Assembly: GCA_024036415.1 (NCBI GenBank)
Contig: JAMWET010006596.1
Location: forward strand, 62,001-126,000
From: Prochilodus magdalenae
Taxonomy: Eukaryota > Chordata > Actinopteri > Characiformes > Prochilodontidae
Direction of reading: 5' to 3'
Length of the DNA stretch: 64,000 nucleotides
Each line of letters begins with the position of its first letter. Positions within the stretch are counted from its first letter, which is position 1. A program made the position numbers and the translations under genes. Shown piece by piece: positions 1 to 10,565 of this stretch. The notes beneath the pieces were generated by a model. That model had not been told where the DNA came from and did no database searches. It saw only the letters and a program-made list of their open reading frames with translations.

Positions 1-161
1 AGCTTTAAAGTGTTCTTAAGTCAGCGGTTCCTGAACAGGATTTGTCCTACACACACACACACCCTTCCCTGTGTGTTTCTTTCAGCGCAGCTTTTGGCAT
101 TTTGACATGTGTCGGCGCGCGGAGCGCTGCTGTGAATGTGGAGCACGTGCCAGGATGTTTT

Positions 162-230
162 ATGAGCGCGGTGGTTGAGGTTTTGGCCGCCGGGCTGGGG
201 GTGGCGGTGCTGGTTTACATTAGAGGGAAG
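162..230 (+). CDS. Possible first coding exon, unidentified protein
   Basis: The ATG at 162 opens a 23-codon stretch rich in Val, Ala, Leu and Gly that would form one hydrophobic segment ending in a basic Arg-Gly-Lys, like a signal anchor. An AAG followed by GTAAAT at 231 could be a splice donor, though the A at +5 is weak. The segment sits in CpG-bearing DNA (CGGCGCGCGG near 115, GCCGCCGGG near 187), as first exons often do. The ATG context is poor (T at -3), no downstream exon was found, and the frame runs on into microsatellite. I do not recognise the protein. A chance open frame is more likely than a gene. Confidence 0.15.
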
Positions 231-280
231 GTAAATAGCAGCTGCCGCTCTGAGAGCCTGGGAAAACCACGCCCACCGAG

Positions 281-330
281 AGAGAGAGCGAGAGAGAGAA
301 TGTGTGTGTGCATGTGTGTGTATAAGGGAA

Positions 331-416
<86 letters not shown>
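281..416. repeat. Compound GA / TG / GA microsatellite
   Basis: A GA-rich run (281-300) is followed by interrupted TG, then an almost pure TG tract at 334-388 that switches directly into GA at 388-416. The open frames here on both strands are only Cys-Val, Thr-His or Glu-Arg dipeptide repeats. Confidence 0.97.
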
Positions 417-418
<2 letters not shown>

Positions 419-632
419 AAAGAGAGGGAGTGTTTATCGGAATGCGAAGCAACAGTGTGAGATTGGGGCTTCGCGCCGCACTGATGAACAGACCGCGCGC
501 AGGACGGTAGACGGTTAACAGAGTCATTAAAAGTTCCCACCAATTAGACGTGTTTACTTGACCTATGACGAAACTACACAATCACAGCGTGAAGAACACA
601 TAAAAACGTTAAGCGCCTGAGTGACCATAAAG

Positions 633-709
<77 letters not shown>

Positions 710-723
710 CGGTCGATCGATCG
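633..723. repeat. GATA tetranucleotide array grading into GATC
   Basis: About 19 uninterrupted GATA units run from 633 to 709, then the repeat changes to GATC-like units (GATCGGTCGATCGATCGCTCG). The change creates a run of CpG sites at the right end. Confidence 0.97.
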
Positions 724-868
724 CTCGTGACTGACTACACAAATCTATCGTAAATTCTCGCGCGCCTTATCTTAGTCCAGCATAAACTAACGAGTCTTCC
801 ATATTCTGAAGGCAACACACATACACTCGGAGCGCCGTTGCGCGCCCCCCCTCCCCATCCACCCGAAT

Positions 869-894
869 ACACACACACACACACACACACACAC
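869..894. repeat. CA microsatellite
   Basis: A run of 13 AC dinucleotides inside the CpG-rich island. Confidence 0.97.
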
Positions 895-1028
895 GCTCCT
901 CTCCGCTGCGCGCGCTCCAGCTGCTGTAGAAGCCCCGCGACACGTGGCGCGCGAGCGAGCGGGGGAAGGAGCTGCTGCTGCCGGCTCGCGCTGCCCGCGC
1001 CGGCTAACTCCGCCTCATGCACGCCTAT

Positions 1029-1108
1029 TGGTCAGCCGAATCCCCACTCCTTTGTTAGGATAGGGCAATTCGAATGGCTACCGCCCATTCGTAGCTCAAT
1101 AGACAAGT
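1029..1108 (+). promoter_or_regulatory. Two decayed copies of the CCAAT/octamer unit
   Basis: Positions 1033-1060 and 1077-1108 align with the intact units that follow: CAGCCGAATC with CTCCTTTG, and GCTACCGCCCATTCGTAGCTC against GCTACCAGCCAATCATAGCTC. Both have lost the exact octamer. They suggest the array once had at least five units, but the spacing (64 bp to the first intact unit) breaks the 42-bp period. Confidence 0.4.
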
Positions 1109-1142
1109 AAGAGCGCCTCGTCACTCTTAGACATAGGGTTGC

Positions 1143-1268
1143 TACCAGCCAATCATAGCTCCTTATGCAAATGACCGAGCATAATACCAGCCAACCGTAG
1201 CGCGATATGCAAATAGATGAAAAAAGCAGCAACCAATCTTACGCCAGTATGCAAATATAGAGCAAAGC
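1143..1268 (+). promoter_or_regulatory. Three 42-bp CCAAT + octamer (ATGCAAAT) units
   Basis: Octamers ATGCAAAT lie at 1165, 1207 and 1249, exactly 42 bp apart. A CCAAT-type box (CCAAT, CCAAC, CCAAT) starts at 1149, 1191 and 1233, always 16 bp before its octamer. The octamer is the classic POU-factor site and CCAAT the NF-Y site; both occur together in vertebrate histone H2B promoters, and octamers occur in snRNA and immunoglobulin promoters. Sequence between the motifs has diverged while the motifs and phasing are kept, which suggests selection or recent duplication. No histone, snRNA or immunoglobulin coding sequence is seen nearby. Confidence 0.75.
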
Positions 1269-1300
1269 GTTGGACTGCTTGTGGGTTAGTGTGAACCAGG

Positions 1301-1667
1301 AGCCAGACGTGGTCGTAGGAGAGCCACAGAAGTTATCCTATCCTTCTCTCTCTGGCGGTTCAGGCGTTTATTATAAATTAATATGTGTCAGAAACGTATG
1401 ATGTGAATATGTGTTCTAATTAAAGAATTTGTTTCTGTAATTTTTTGAGTCATCAAATCATAAAGCCATCTGGTTTTAAACAATGCAGAAGGCTACAACA
1501 GCCTGTCCAGAACTTGTGACATCTAAACATATAAACAGATTTGTAATCAAACGCAAGTTAATTACTTTTATATATTTAAAACATATATTTACATATGTGA
1601 TTTCATTTTATATGGCAAACTGTGATATCACATACTCTTCTTTTTAATTGCCTAGTTATCTTGTTAT
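1301..1667. other. AT-rich unique DNA
   Basis: Apart from the TATA-like site, nothing is recognised here. There is no open frame of note, and stops are frequent on both strands. Confidence 0.6.
1372..1378 (+). promoter_or_regulatory. TATA-like box
   Basis: TATAAAT lies about 115 bp right of the last octamer, at the edge of the AT-rich DNA, and could place a start near 1400 for a plus-strand transcript. In AT-rich DNA such a match is weak evidence. Confidence 0.2.
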
Positions 1668-1679
1668 CCCCCCCCCCCC

Positions 1680-1721
<42 letters not shown>
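1668..1721. repeat. Poly-C / TC / CA compound microsatellite
   Basis: Thirteen Cs, five TC and about fifteen AC units follow one another. Long C runs are often miscalled in assemblies. Confidence 0.97.
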
Positions 1722-1725
<4 letters not shown>

Positions 1726-2484
1726 CTACCTACCTTCTTAACAGACTTCACACACTCCCCATCACACCGCCGCAGTCATATCTTTATTGAGGGCTCTCGA
1801 CTATGGACCTCCGCACTGCAATAACACAATCAGGGCTCCCGATTGCAGGGCTAAAGTACGTGAGAAAGTTGGAGATAGCACACTCCCAAACAATCAAGCC
1901 TGCAATCACAGACACGGCGTAAACTTAATGGGTAAACTATTGATGACCGCTGGCTGCTGAGCGAGAGCTCCTGTTGACAGCTCAGACATATCAGAAGCGT
2001 TGGGCCCTCAGGCACTCGAGTCCCATGGTGTCATGTGAGGATGGTGATACTATCGGAGGTGGTTGTTTAAAAGGCCTCTTCTGCCATGAAAATAAAATCC
2101 TAGCATGGAGCAAACAAACTTTGGTGAGCTGCTAGTGACCCGTCGCACTAGCAGAATGGAAAACGAACAGTTGGGTGGCCTTTTTTAAAGAGGTAACCTT
2201 AAAAGAACTCATTTTCAATAGAGGTGTGATTCTGAAACTGAGACCGAAACCCCAATACATGATCTTGTATCGCAGCTCCGGAAGACAAGCTCAGCTAAAA
2301 GTTCTGTTGTTGGTCTGTTAGTGCATGCATTAGTGTGGGTGTTTATCTTCCTCCGGAATGCTATAGATTGAGGGGAGATACCTGATACCTAGAAAACTGA
2401 TAACGAATAGATAATAATACAAAATGTAACAAAGAGCATATCAAACTCTCAGAACCAACAGATTCTTTAAGCAAAAAGAAAGAC
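1722..2484. other. Unique non-coding block
   Basis: Mixed-composition unique DNA with some CpG (ACACCGCCGCAG near 1765, CCGTCGCAC near 2140). No frame longer than chance and no repeat was seen. It could be a regulatory element next to the promoter, but nothing in it decides this. Confidence 0.35.
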
Positions 2485-2504
2485 AGAGAGAGAGAGAGAG
2501 AGAG
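2485..2504. repeat. Short GA microsatellite
   Basis: Ten AG dinucleotides. A looser CA-rich stretch follows at 2698-2750. Confidence 0.9.
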
Positions 2505-2789
2505 TGGGGGAGAACGAATGGCTTTGGAGGCCCTCCAGTAGTCTTCCCACGGAGCAGACGCAGTGCCGCCTCCCCACGCTGGAGTGAGCGGTGGAGCACA
2601 CACACAAAACACAGCCGCACCACTCAGTCCAGCTCACCGAGGGCCTGAGGGGATCAGAGGCAGGGGAGTGCTAAAGCGTTGATTCATAGTCTACTTCACA
2701 CACATACACACTAGCACACACACACACACGTACGCGCACACACACAAACATCAGACGAACACAGATCACTCAGGGTCACCAGCAGCCTC

Positions 2790-3150
2790 GCAGACATTAG
2801 CGTTCAGTGTATGTTTTACTCAATAGCGGCTGGGGAGCTTTTCAAAACAGCCGCCCGGCTCGCTGGTGATTCAAGCCTTTCTGGGCCCGCTCCTGCGCTC
2901 GCTGCTTCACAGGCTGGGGAGAAGCGTGTGCCCTGGGGGGGGAAGCCTATTGAAGTGAAGCTAAGCTTTTTCTCTCTCCTGTGCCCTCTTGTGAAGCTGG
3001 GCCTACCAGGGGCGGTGTGCTCATGTGGAGGAGGCTGTGGAGACTGGGTCACAGGTCACCCAGGATGTGCATCCGGCTGCCAGACTCAGCTGGTTGGGGT
3101 GGTTTGTGAGTTAACAAGCCTGGGGCACAATATTTTCAAGTAGCCAAATG
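2790..3150. other. GC-rich unique block, open on both strands
   Basis: GC-rich DNA (GGCCCGCTCCTGCGCTCGC near 2884) is open for 110 codons on plus (2811-3143) and 78 on minus. Being open on both strands is a composition effect. The plus peptide has no domain I recognise. It may be a candidate regulatory element; an unrecognised exon is less likely. Confidence 0.3.
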
Positions 3151-4032
3151 CTAACAACAAGTCTCCATCTTCTCTTCTCTACCACTACAGCCCTGTGTGT
3201 ATATTATTCCGAAACTACATGAAATATTTGGAGTCAATCGAAAACAATGGGACCCTGAAACACTATACAGCAAGGCCAACAAACACTTCAAGGATATGCC
3301 TTTTAGCACTGTGGCAATTGTAGCCAACTTCTATGAAGATAATTCCATGTTCCTTTGCCGTTGGATAAGATACCTTTATTTTGTGTCTGTATTCCATCAA
3401 ACCAAACCAAAGAAGATTAGTGGAGCTCTCCCTTACACCAGCTCCTCACAAGTCTGTTCTTATTTTATTTTCGACCTACTATGGTTTGCCTTTCAGGAAA
3501 TGGGAATTAGATCCTCCAACGTCTTGAAGGACCCAGCACTGTGTATACTGCATTCATGGAACTCCATGCACATGGAGTACATCTTTCCATCTCTGCTACT
3601 GGTTCCTGTTCATGTAAATGAGCTCAATCACACTCCATGTGAATTACAGGTGCATAAACTTATCTATTTCCTCTTCACGGGAGCACTTTGTTTATAGAAG
3701 ATAAGGGAGGTGCTTAGAAGACTGAGGTCTGCTACAACTGTCAGCGATGGCCAGACTAATCTCTATTAGGGTCTAGTTTAGTGTAAACACATACCCTTCC
3801 CCATCTGATCTCACACGATCAGCATGTCCATGAGGACAGGGATGTCTAACAGAAGTGCCACCATTCTTCCTGATGATCCACATTACACAAAAGGGAGAAG
3901 CATTCAGCATTGTCCAATTATTTAAGACATACAGATAGACAGACAAAGTAAGCGGCCCATGCAATGCTACCTCAACCATAGCAACATCACTATTAGCATA
4001 ATAACAAAAACAACAAAACCACAACAACAACA

Positions 4033-4033
<1 letters not shown>
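3151..4033. other. Unique DNA with a 166-codon open frame of unknown meaning
   Basis: A plus-strand frame runs 3197-3697 after a CTACAG that could be a splice acceptor (3185-3190). The peptide has no recognised motif, codon use is AT-rich like its surroundings, and in 64 kb of six frames about one frame this long is expected by chance. I treat it as non-coding. The rest (3698-4033) is unremarkable. Confidence 0.4.

Positions 4034-4087
<54 letters not shown>
4034..4087. repeat. TTA trinucleotide array
   Basis: About 18 ATT units, uninterrupted. Confidence 0.98.
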
Positions 4088-4088
<1 letters not shown>

Positions 4089-5080
4089 TAAGGCTTTTCT
4101 AGACCTGATATGGCATAACATTGTGCGAAATCCCCCCATGGATTCTAGGCACCCCATGCTGGCTGGGTACTCCAGGGTAAGCTAATTGCTAACTCACTTG
4201 CTGTAGCGGTGCTGATGTTTGCTTCAATAACATAAAGGTGTTTAGTTCTTCTACGTCTTTTGGCTAATGCTCAATCAGCATGGGATTTGACTATGCGGAA
4301 CCAATTTGGATGGACCAGTAAATCTAGTGGATTCTGTAAATCTAGTTAGTTTAGAATGGTAGGCTAAAGCTTTCTCTGAATTTATATCTGAGCACCTGTT
4401 TTTGCTTGACTGCCACTAATGCTTGCTTATTGCTTTATACTTACAAAAGGATGGGATTTTTTGCCGTCGGGGGGTGTGGGGGGGGGCGGGTCGACTATGA
4501 CTGGTTTATTCATTTATGTATTCATTCATTGTTTGTTTGTATCTATGTCAGTTTTACTTGGATATGCCAAACCACTTACTGTTGACAGTTCAATACAGGG
4601 TAGCAGGAAAACAGGACTCAAATGAATCAAATCACTGCACTTACTTACTGTATACTACCTGCCGTAACTGCAAAAGATCATGAATCCCAGGCTGGATTCC
4701 AAGTTACATCCCCAAAAATTCTGACCAACGTGCCCCCCCACCCCAAAATGTCCACCCGGCTCACCAGCTCCTCTCATCCCTCCACCTTTCCCGTGGGAGT
4801 TTGTGAAGCCAGGATAACCTTGGGACCTCAGCTGGACCTTCGCCAGGAACATTAAAGGGGTCTTTCTCTCTTTCTCTCTCTCTCTCTTGCTCTCTCCATC
4901 CACTATGCTACCTCTACCTCTAACATATTCTATTATATCTTTTTCCTCTTTTCACTTAGCCTCGTTTTGTAGACTTTTTGCACCCAATTATGCATATGTC
5001 TACTCACACACACTTGCTCGACTTGAACAGGCAGGGGGGTAAAAAAACACACAGCACCATTCACATGATCTCCCATGCAG
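4088..5080. other. Unique non-coding DNA with a TC tract
   Basis: Holds a G-rich stretch (4468-4490) and a TC tract at 4861-4898. Small open frames at 4419-4855 look like chance. The cytosine-rich part at 4680-4850 could be regulatory, but nothing supports it directly. Confidence 0.35.
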
Positions 5081-5089
5081 CACACTATT

Positions 5090-5280
5090 ATCTGTAGATT
5101 GTCGAGCTGCCAATTTCAATTTTGCTGCTCTATTATCAGGCCCCAAAATAAATGCCTCATTTGAAAAGTGGAAATCAAACTGTCTCTATGGGAGAGATGA
5201 TTGACGTTGATTGCAAACTAACTATTTAGTGCCAGGCTGCACTTTGTGTGGCTTTTGTCTCTCTGTCCCTTTTTTCCCAG
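5090..5280. other. Candidate conserved non-coding element
   Basis: A repeat-free block with dense homeodomain- and GATA-like cores (TGATTGACGTTGATTGC near 5197, AATTTCAATTTTG near 5112) typical of developmental enhancers. There is no coding potential. Conservation is inferred from texture only. Confidence 0.3.
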
Positions 5281-6489
5281 GCTTCACGGCTGTCATATTC
5301 CTTTAGTGCTGGGTAAGGTCAAGTGCTGCTGCCTGAGAGATCTAAAGCATTGAAAATGATTCAGCCTCCTGAGTTACAGCGTTCTTCCACCCTACTGGTG
5401 GCCATGCAAGGTGTTGATTCATTTGTTTGCCTAGCCCTTTCAAGTTCTCTTTTGTCTTACAGCGAGGAAGTTAAACTTATAGCTAAATGGCCTATGAAAT
5501 GTCAAGTTTTAAAACTGGACATGAAAGTACCTTACTGATGTATGTACTGGAAGGACAGACCCGCTACACGGTGCTTAGAGAATACCCGGTATAGACTTTC
5601 ATTCACCACCTGAAACAAGTACAACAAACCAAGTTATCCTGCCTTCGCATTTCGGACACATTCCCCTGCTCGTTCCCCCACTAGAAGTTTTTTCGGAAGT
5701 TCCCATGACATCATATACCGCCTTTGACCGTCTTGTCTGATGTCCTTTGTGGCATGAGCCATTCACACACACACAAATACACATACATGACCTCATCGCT
5801 GGCACATTCTCCCCGGGTTTCACCTTGCACCTGCCATGCATTCCCTTTTCCCTCCGGCTGTATTAACACCCAATCTGCCCTCTCTCCCTCTCACCCCACC
5901 CATTCACGGTCCATTGTCTCCCACTGAACACAGCGGCTGGCTTAGGCCTGATCCAGCATCAACTTTCACCCTCAGTACTTGCCACAGAGCCACCCAGCCT
6001 GCTGTAGACTAATGGCCCAACAGCTTACAGTTGGTTTCACTCTGTGGTTTCATCCATTGGCCTAGTGGAGACGACTTGTCACTGAAAAAGATCTGACATT
6101 GTACTATCAATCAAAGGCCTATTCAGACTGGCATTGTTATATTAACAAGATGCATAGGAGGAGAGATTAGAAGAGATTTGAGTGTCAGAACAGTCATAGG
6201 GCTTTTAAGCATTCACATGGGCTGCTGAGATTATGTCATCAGTACATCTCCAGAATGGCAACTTGACAGCACAAGCAGTCTTTACTGTTATTGTAATGCA
6301 AGTCAACATAATTCAGTTTTTTCTCATCTTTTCCATTGGTCCATTCATCATGAAATTTTGGTGTGGTGGAAAGGACTCCTGCTGTTCTCAAAAAAATTAG
6401 AATTTAATTAAAATGAAAAAGTGAAAAAAGGTATACCGTATTCTTTAACGTTAACGAAAAATGAATGTTGACATTTTTTAATGTGTCTT
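5281..6489. other. Unique non-coding DNA
   Basis: No gene or recognisable mobile element. The middle (5640-5930) is pyrimidine-rich and gives short open frames on both strands. Confidence 0.4.
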
Positions 6490-6780
6490 AAAAACATCAA
6501 AATTTGTTAGCCTACATAAAAACCTACATAAGCCCTTCATAACCACTTATGAAGGCATATTCCAGCAAGCATCAAACTTACTTTGTCAACATCAAAGTCA
6601 AGTCGATATAACCTTGTCAAATGACATAGACTGTTCTTCGAATTAGGTGTTGCTATAACACTCATTAGTATTTTGTTTGTGAAATATATTTTATCTGTCG
6701 CATCAGAAAGACATTTGTTGATGTCAGACCAAGCCGCTAGGAATGCGCTCCCTGATCTTCTCATGGATTACATGTATGTT
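6490..6780 (+). repeat. Dispersed repeat, copy 1 (partner near 31.0 kb)
   Basis: The segment carrying CCTACATAAAAACCTACAT and AGCCCTTCATAAC aligns in the same orientation with 31040-31180 (TGCATAAGACCTATATGAGC, TCTTCATGAC), and both continue into a TTGACATAG / GACATAGAC stretch. The CATAAGCC / TCATGACA texture is that of a common teleost non-autonomous repeat. No ends were defined. Confidence 0.45.
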
Positions 6781-7780
6781 AAGTGAATGTGAAGAATAGA
6801 ATTCCCAAAGAGAAATATAAGTTACTGTAACCTTGTCGCTGTGTTATGGTCAAAACTAGGTCGGTACCATGCCTCGTATTATTTCTCTTTCTTCCACTCC
6901 TTTCTGTTGAAGTAATAGAGGTAATGCATCTCTTGTGCCTGTTGCGCCTCAAGGATCCTGCTGTGAAAGTGTTGAGCATGTGCTTCAGTGACAACAGTGC
7001 TTCCACTGTTCTGGACTGCGTATCTGTCTGGCCCCAAACCCCGCTCAACCCCCACGCAGAGCTGAGCTCATCATCCAGAGATTGTATCTTCGTCTATAAG
7101 CTGAGTATCAAACGTCACCGCCCTGTCTTTTTACAATCTCCCATTTATAGCTTCCAGTCGTAATGGTAGGGAATACGTGCATACATTTCATCACAGTATG
7201 TCGGCATTGAAAATGCAAGGACATTGTTGCAAATGAAACGGAAGCCCCTTTGATAATGTATTATAACTGTATTAGAATTGTAATTTTCCTGTTCATTCAT
7301 ATTACATAATAATATATATGTAATTACATAGTTAGTTACATGGGTAATTGCATTTACTGTATCCACAGGATCAAGTCTGCTTTTTTATTTGTTTTGTTGA
7401 TTGAATATTTAGAATCTGCACTTTTAACACAATTGATTGGTGGAGATACAAGAGAGAAACTGAGCAATGCTTGAAAAGTCCAAAAAGTAGTTGGGCCACT
7501 GCAGAAAACAAAACAACATATGCAGTGCATCAGAAGCGGGCCTGAGATAACTGTAGTAATACATTCTGAAGATTCAGTGTAGAGACTGCTGCTCTGGTGC
7601 CTGGGACTCTTCAGCACACCTCCTTAACTGGATTACAGAGTGGCTCTGACAACATCTGTCAAATGAGGTCCTTTGCAGATAAGAAGGCACCCCTGTATCT
7701 CAAAGATCATCACAGCCCCCAGCCCCTATCCTACATAGCTCACACCTTTCCCCTAACAGGATGCCACAGGCTCTCCAGGA
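6781..7780. other. Unique non-coding DNA
   Basis: AT-rich in the middle (7200-7360). No frame longer than 105 codons, and no motif recognised. Confidence 0.4.
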
Positions 7781-8360
7781 TTTGATTTGGTGGAGCCAGG
7801 AGGTGGAGAAGGGCTTGGAAGAAGAAGCTCAGAAGAAACAGCTAATCACAACGAAGGTCTCTAGATGATTCCTCTACCCTCCTGCCCCCAACCTCGACTT
7901 TCCAAGTCTGTGTCATGCTTGGCAGGGTGCTGGGTGCCGGTGGGACAGGATTTGATCATTCCGTGGCCTATTAAACCAGGCAGGCAACGCCAGAGCTTTA
8001 CTGGAGATTACTCAGAGAAGCAAGAATACAACAGGGGTCGATTTTTCCCACAGATCAGCCAATTAGTCCCCTGAGAAAACAAGCAATCTACCTCTATCAG
8101 CCAGCTCTGCTGTCTCTAGCCTGCCAGCGGAGGATAGAGAAGTCTCTGCATCTTTCCCTCCACACCCCCTTACCCTCCATTTACCGCTCCCTTTCTTCAT
8201 GTTTCCCTAGTGACCCCACCTCTTTTCTTCAACTAAGTAACTTTAATTGTCCTGGGAAAGTCAAGGCTGGGCCTCAGGGCACAAAGCTCCGGCTGCTAAT
8301 GAATGTTCCAGCCAAGGGATTAGGTGCAGCCGTGGGCAGCCATGATGAGAGAGGTTGTGA
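7781..8360. other. Candidate conserved non-coding block
   Basis: Even-composition, repeat-free DNA. It contains TTCCGTGGCCTATTAAACC near 7959, ATCAGCCAATTAGTCCCC near 8053 and GGCTGCTAATGAATGTTCC near 8291, combining homeodomain TAAT cores with GC-rich flanks. No coding potential. An enhancer is plausible but unproven. Confidence 0.3.
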
Positions 8361-10454
8361 CAGAGAGAGTGTGTGATCTTCCTGTCCTTGTGTGTGTGCA
8401 TGAGTCATACCATTCCTCCAGTCTGCTTTACGAGCTTTTGTTAACATGTAACAGTTCAGTAGGCCATTGGAAAACCACAATTAATTTCCCTACATGCGTG
8501 AATAAGGAGGTCAAACCTGTACAAGCCTAATTGCAAAGGTTGGGATACTAGGTGAAATGCAAATTACAAATCTTGACTAAACTAAAATGTTTTACAGGTA
8601 TTTAACTGAAACCAGGGCAGTTTTTCACACAGAATTGAAGGAAAGTAGGACTTTTATAATCTATAATCCGATCCAAAAGATTTAGAGCCAGAGAAATTTA
8701 TGTAGCTCATAGGGTAAGGCCAAACACCAATGCTGAATGCCTGTGACCTTTGATCCCTCAGATATCACTGCATTAAAACCCAAGATGCTTCTGTAAAGCG
8801 TATAACCACAAGCTTTTTGGGAATGCTTCAGAAATCGCATGTCGGCAAACACAGTTAATCATTGCATTGGCAGACGCAAGTTAAGACTATGCAAAGCAGA
8901 AGCTATATATCAACAACATCCAGGAACTGCACTTTTTTCTCCAGGCTAGAGTTCATCTGAGGTCGACTGATGCAAAGCTGAAACGTGTGCTGTGTTAAAA
9001 AATTGCATCTTTTAAATTTTCCCAATTGCTTTCGATGCGCAGTTTAAAATGCCAGTATTTCTCATGGTATAGGGCTGCGGTAGTGCCAATAACATGGGTG
9101 ATGTGCACATCCATGAAGGCACAATTAATGCTGAGGGGCACATTTGGGAGCATCATATATTGCTGCCTTTAAAGGGACGTCTTTGCTTGTTTCTCTAATA
9201 TGTAAAACATGTTACAACAGCACATAATGCATGGCACATTATGAAACACAATGTATGACGATGAAGACCCAGGGCTGTTGAGAAGCTAAAGTGTTATATC
9301 AAGCAAGAATTGGCATAGGTTTGGCACCTAGCTCCCACATTAGCTCTGCTACTTGCAGCATTGCTTTCATCTCTCAGTTTCCATGAAAATCTGCTGCTTT
9401 AATGTTTTGTGGCAAAAAAAAATTCCGGGTTTGACAGGTAAATGTGGTTTCCAGAATGGATCTATGTATTTTAAGCATGCATGTATCAATTTCAGCTTTT
9501 GATTGTATTATGGATGCTACAAGGTGGCCTGAGCTGATGTTTGATGATTCTAGCAAAGGTAACAAAGACGCACAGGTTGTATCTCTGCATTGTTTAACTT
9601 AAATGAAGCATTCATATAACTTGTGTTATATGTATGTAACTCATACATATATTACTTGTATACATGTGTAACTTTGCATTGTGCATATAATATTGAGGTG
9701 GATTCTATTTTTTTACTTCTATTTCTTTTTATTTTTTTCTGTAGATTCTTCCTTTTTCTTTAATATTATCTCTATATAAAGTATTTTAATCATTATGTTG
9801 GCAACATGTCATAACAATGCATGCCAGTATTGCTAACTGAATTTGAAGATTCAATTCATTTAAATAGAGAGAGACATCAGATAGTCGAGGCCTTAGGTCT
9901 GGGTCAGACTAGGTGCAAGTCCACAGGCACAAGACAGTAGGATCTTTCGGCATGTCTGCCGAAATATAATTCTGGCATTCTATTCTAGCTGAAAATTCAA
10001 TTCACACTTCTGGCAAAGTTTTAACTGCAGAAATTCAAAAACACACTGACATTTCTCCCGCTGTAAGCAGCTCAACTCAAAAAGCTCAAGAACTTGTGCG
10101 AGTGGAAAAGAGACACCTCAGGTAGTTTAAAAGATCAGACAAGACCTCAGAGCAAAAACAGAAGTGCCTCTCATCTTTTTCAAACAGAATTCAGAAATCA
10201 GCAGCTCACAACACACAGTTGCATGTGTACATAACCAAGAGAAAGGCAGAACTGTAATGAGTTTGAGTCCAGAAGCCTGTAGCTTTCTGTACGTGTTTGT
10301 GTGCATTTGTGTCTCTTTGTGTTCGTGCAGTCTTCACGCTTGTGTTAGTGAATGAGTCAGACAACCCAGGCATCCCTCTAACTGTTGTTCATGTTAGCAT
10401 CCCTTGTGTCTAACTCTTTTTCCCTCTCTCTGCTTGAAACCTAACCTCACCTTT

Positions 10455-10455
<1 letters not shown>
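8361..10455. other. AT-rich unique DNA
   Basis: No gene or clear mobile element in about 2 kb. A single ATGCAAAT octamer lies at 8557-8564. The stretch 9600-9680 is a self-complementary mix of TATGTA / TACATA words. Confidence 0.4.
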
Positions 10456-10495
<40 letters not shown>

Positions 10496-10502
10496 GAGAG
10501 AG

Positions 10503-10563
<61 letters not shown>
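10456..10563. repeat. Long GA microsatellite
   Basis: About 100 bp of AG with two interruptions (AAGG near 10491, AGCG near 10504). The serine-leucine open frame across it on the minus strand is an artefact. Confidence 0.98.

Positions 10564-10565
<2 letters not shown>

Larger units (their letters stand above)
760..1300. promoter_or_regulatory. CpG-rich promoter-like island
   Basis: CpG dinucleotides are frequent here (CTCGCGCGCC near 757, CGGAGCGCCG near 828, GTGGCGCGCGAGCGAGCGGG near 945) in a window otherwise CpG-poor. The segment contains a CACGTG E-box (near 941), an inverted CCAAT box (ATTGG at 1026-1030) and, at its right, the CCAAT/octamer array. This is the profile of an unmethylated vertebrate promoter. 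Which strand it drives is unclear: CCAAT and octamer units read on the plus strand, while the inverted CCAAT reads on the minus strand, so it could be bidirectional. No adjoining coding exon is certain. Confidence 0.5.

Noticed and set aside
42..510. Open frames of 68-186 codons on both strands
   Set aside because: They are carried by TG and GA microsatellites and translate to Cys-Val, Thr-His or Ser-Leu dipeptides.
735..1110. Opposing frames of 90-95 codons in the CpG island
   Set aside because: Open on both strands through GC composition and a CA run; no motif, and the minus-strand ATG lies within 10 bp of an inverted CCAAT box.
1143..1268. Histone H2A/H2B or snRNA gene promoter
   Set aside because: Octamer plus CCAAT fits, but no histone or snRNA sequence and no histone 3' stem-loop was found within several kilobases on either side.
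3197..3697. 166-codon open frame after a CTACAG
   Set aside because: Length is within chance expectation for 64 kb in six frames, codon use is not gene-like, and no domain or transposon motif is recognised.
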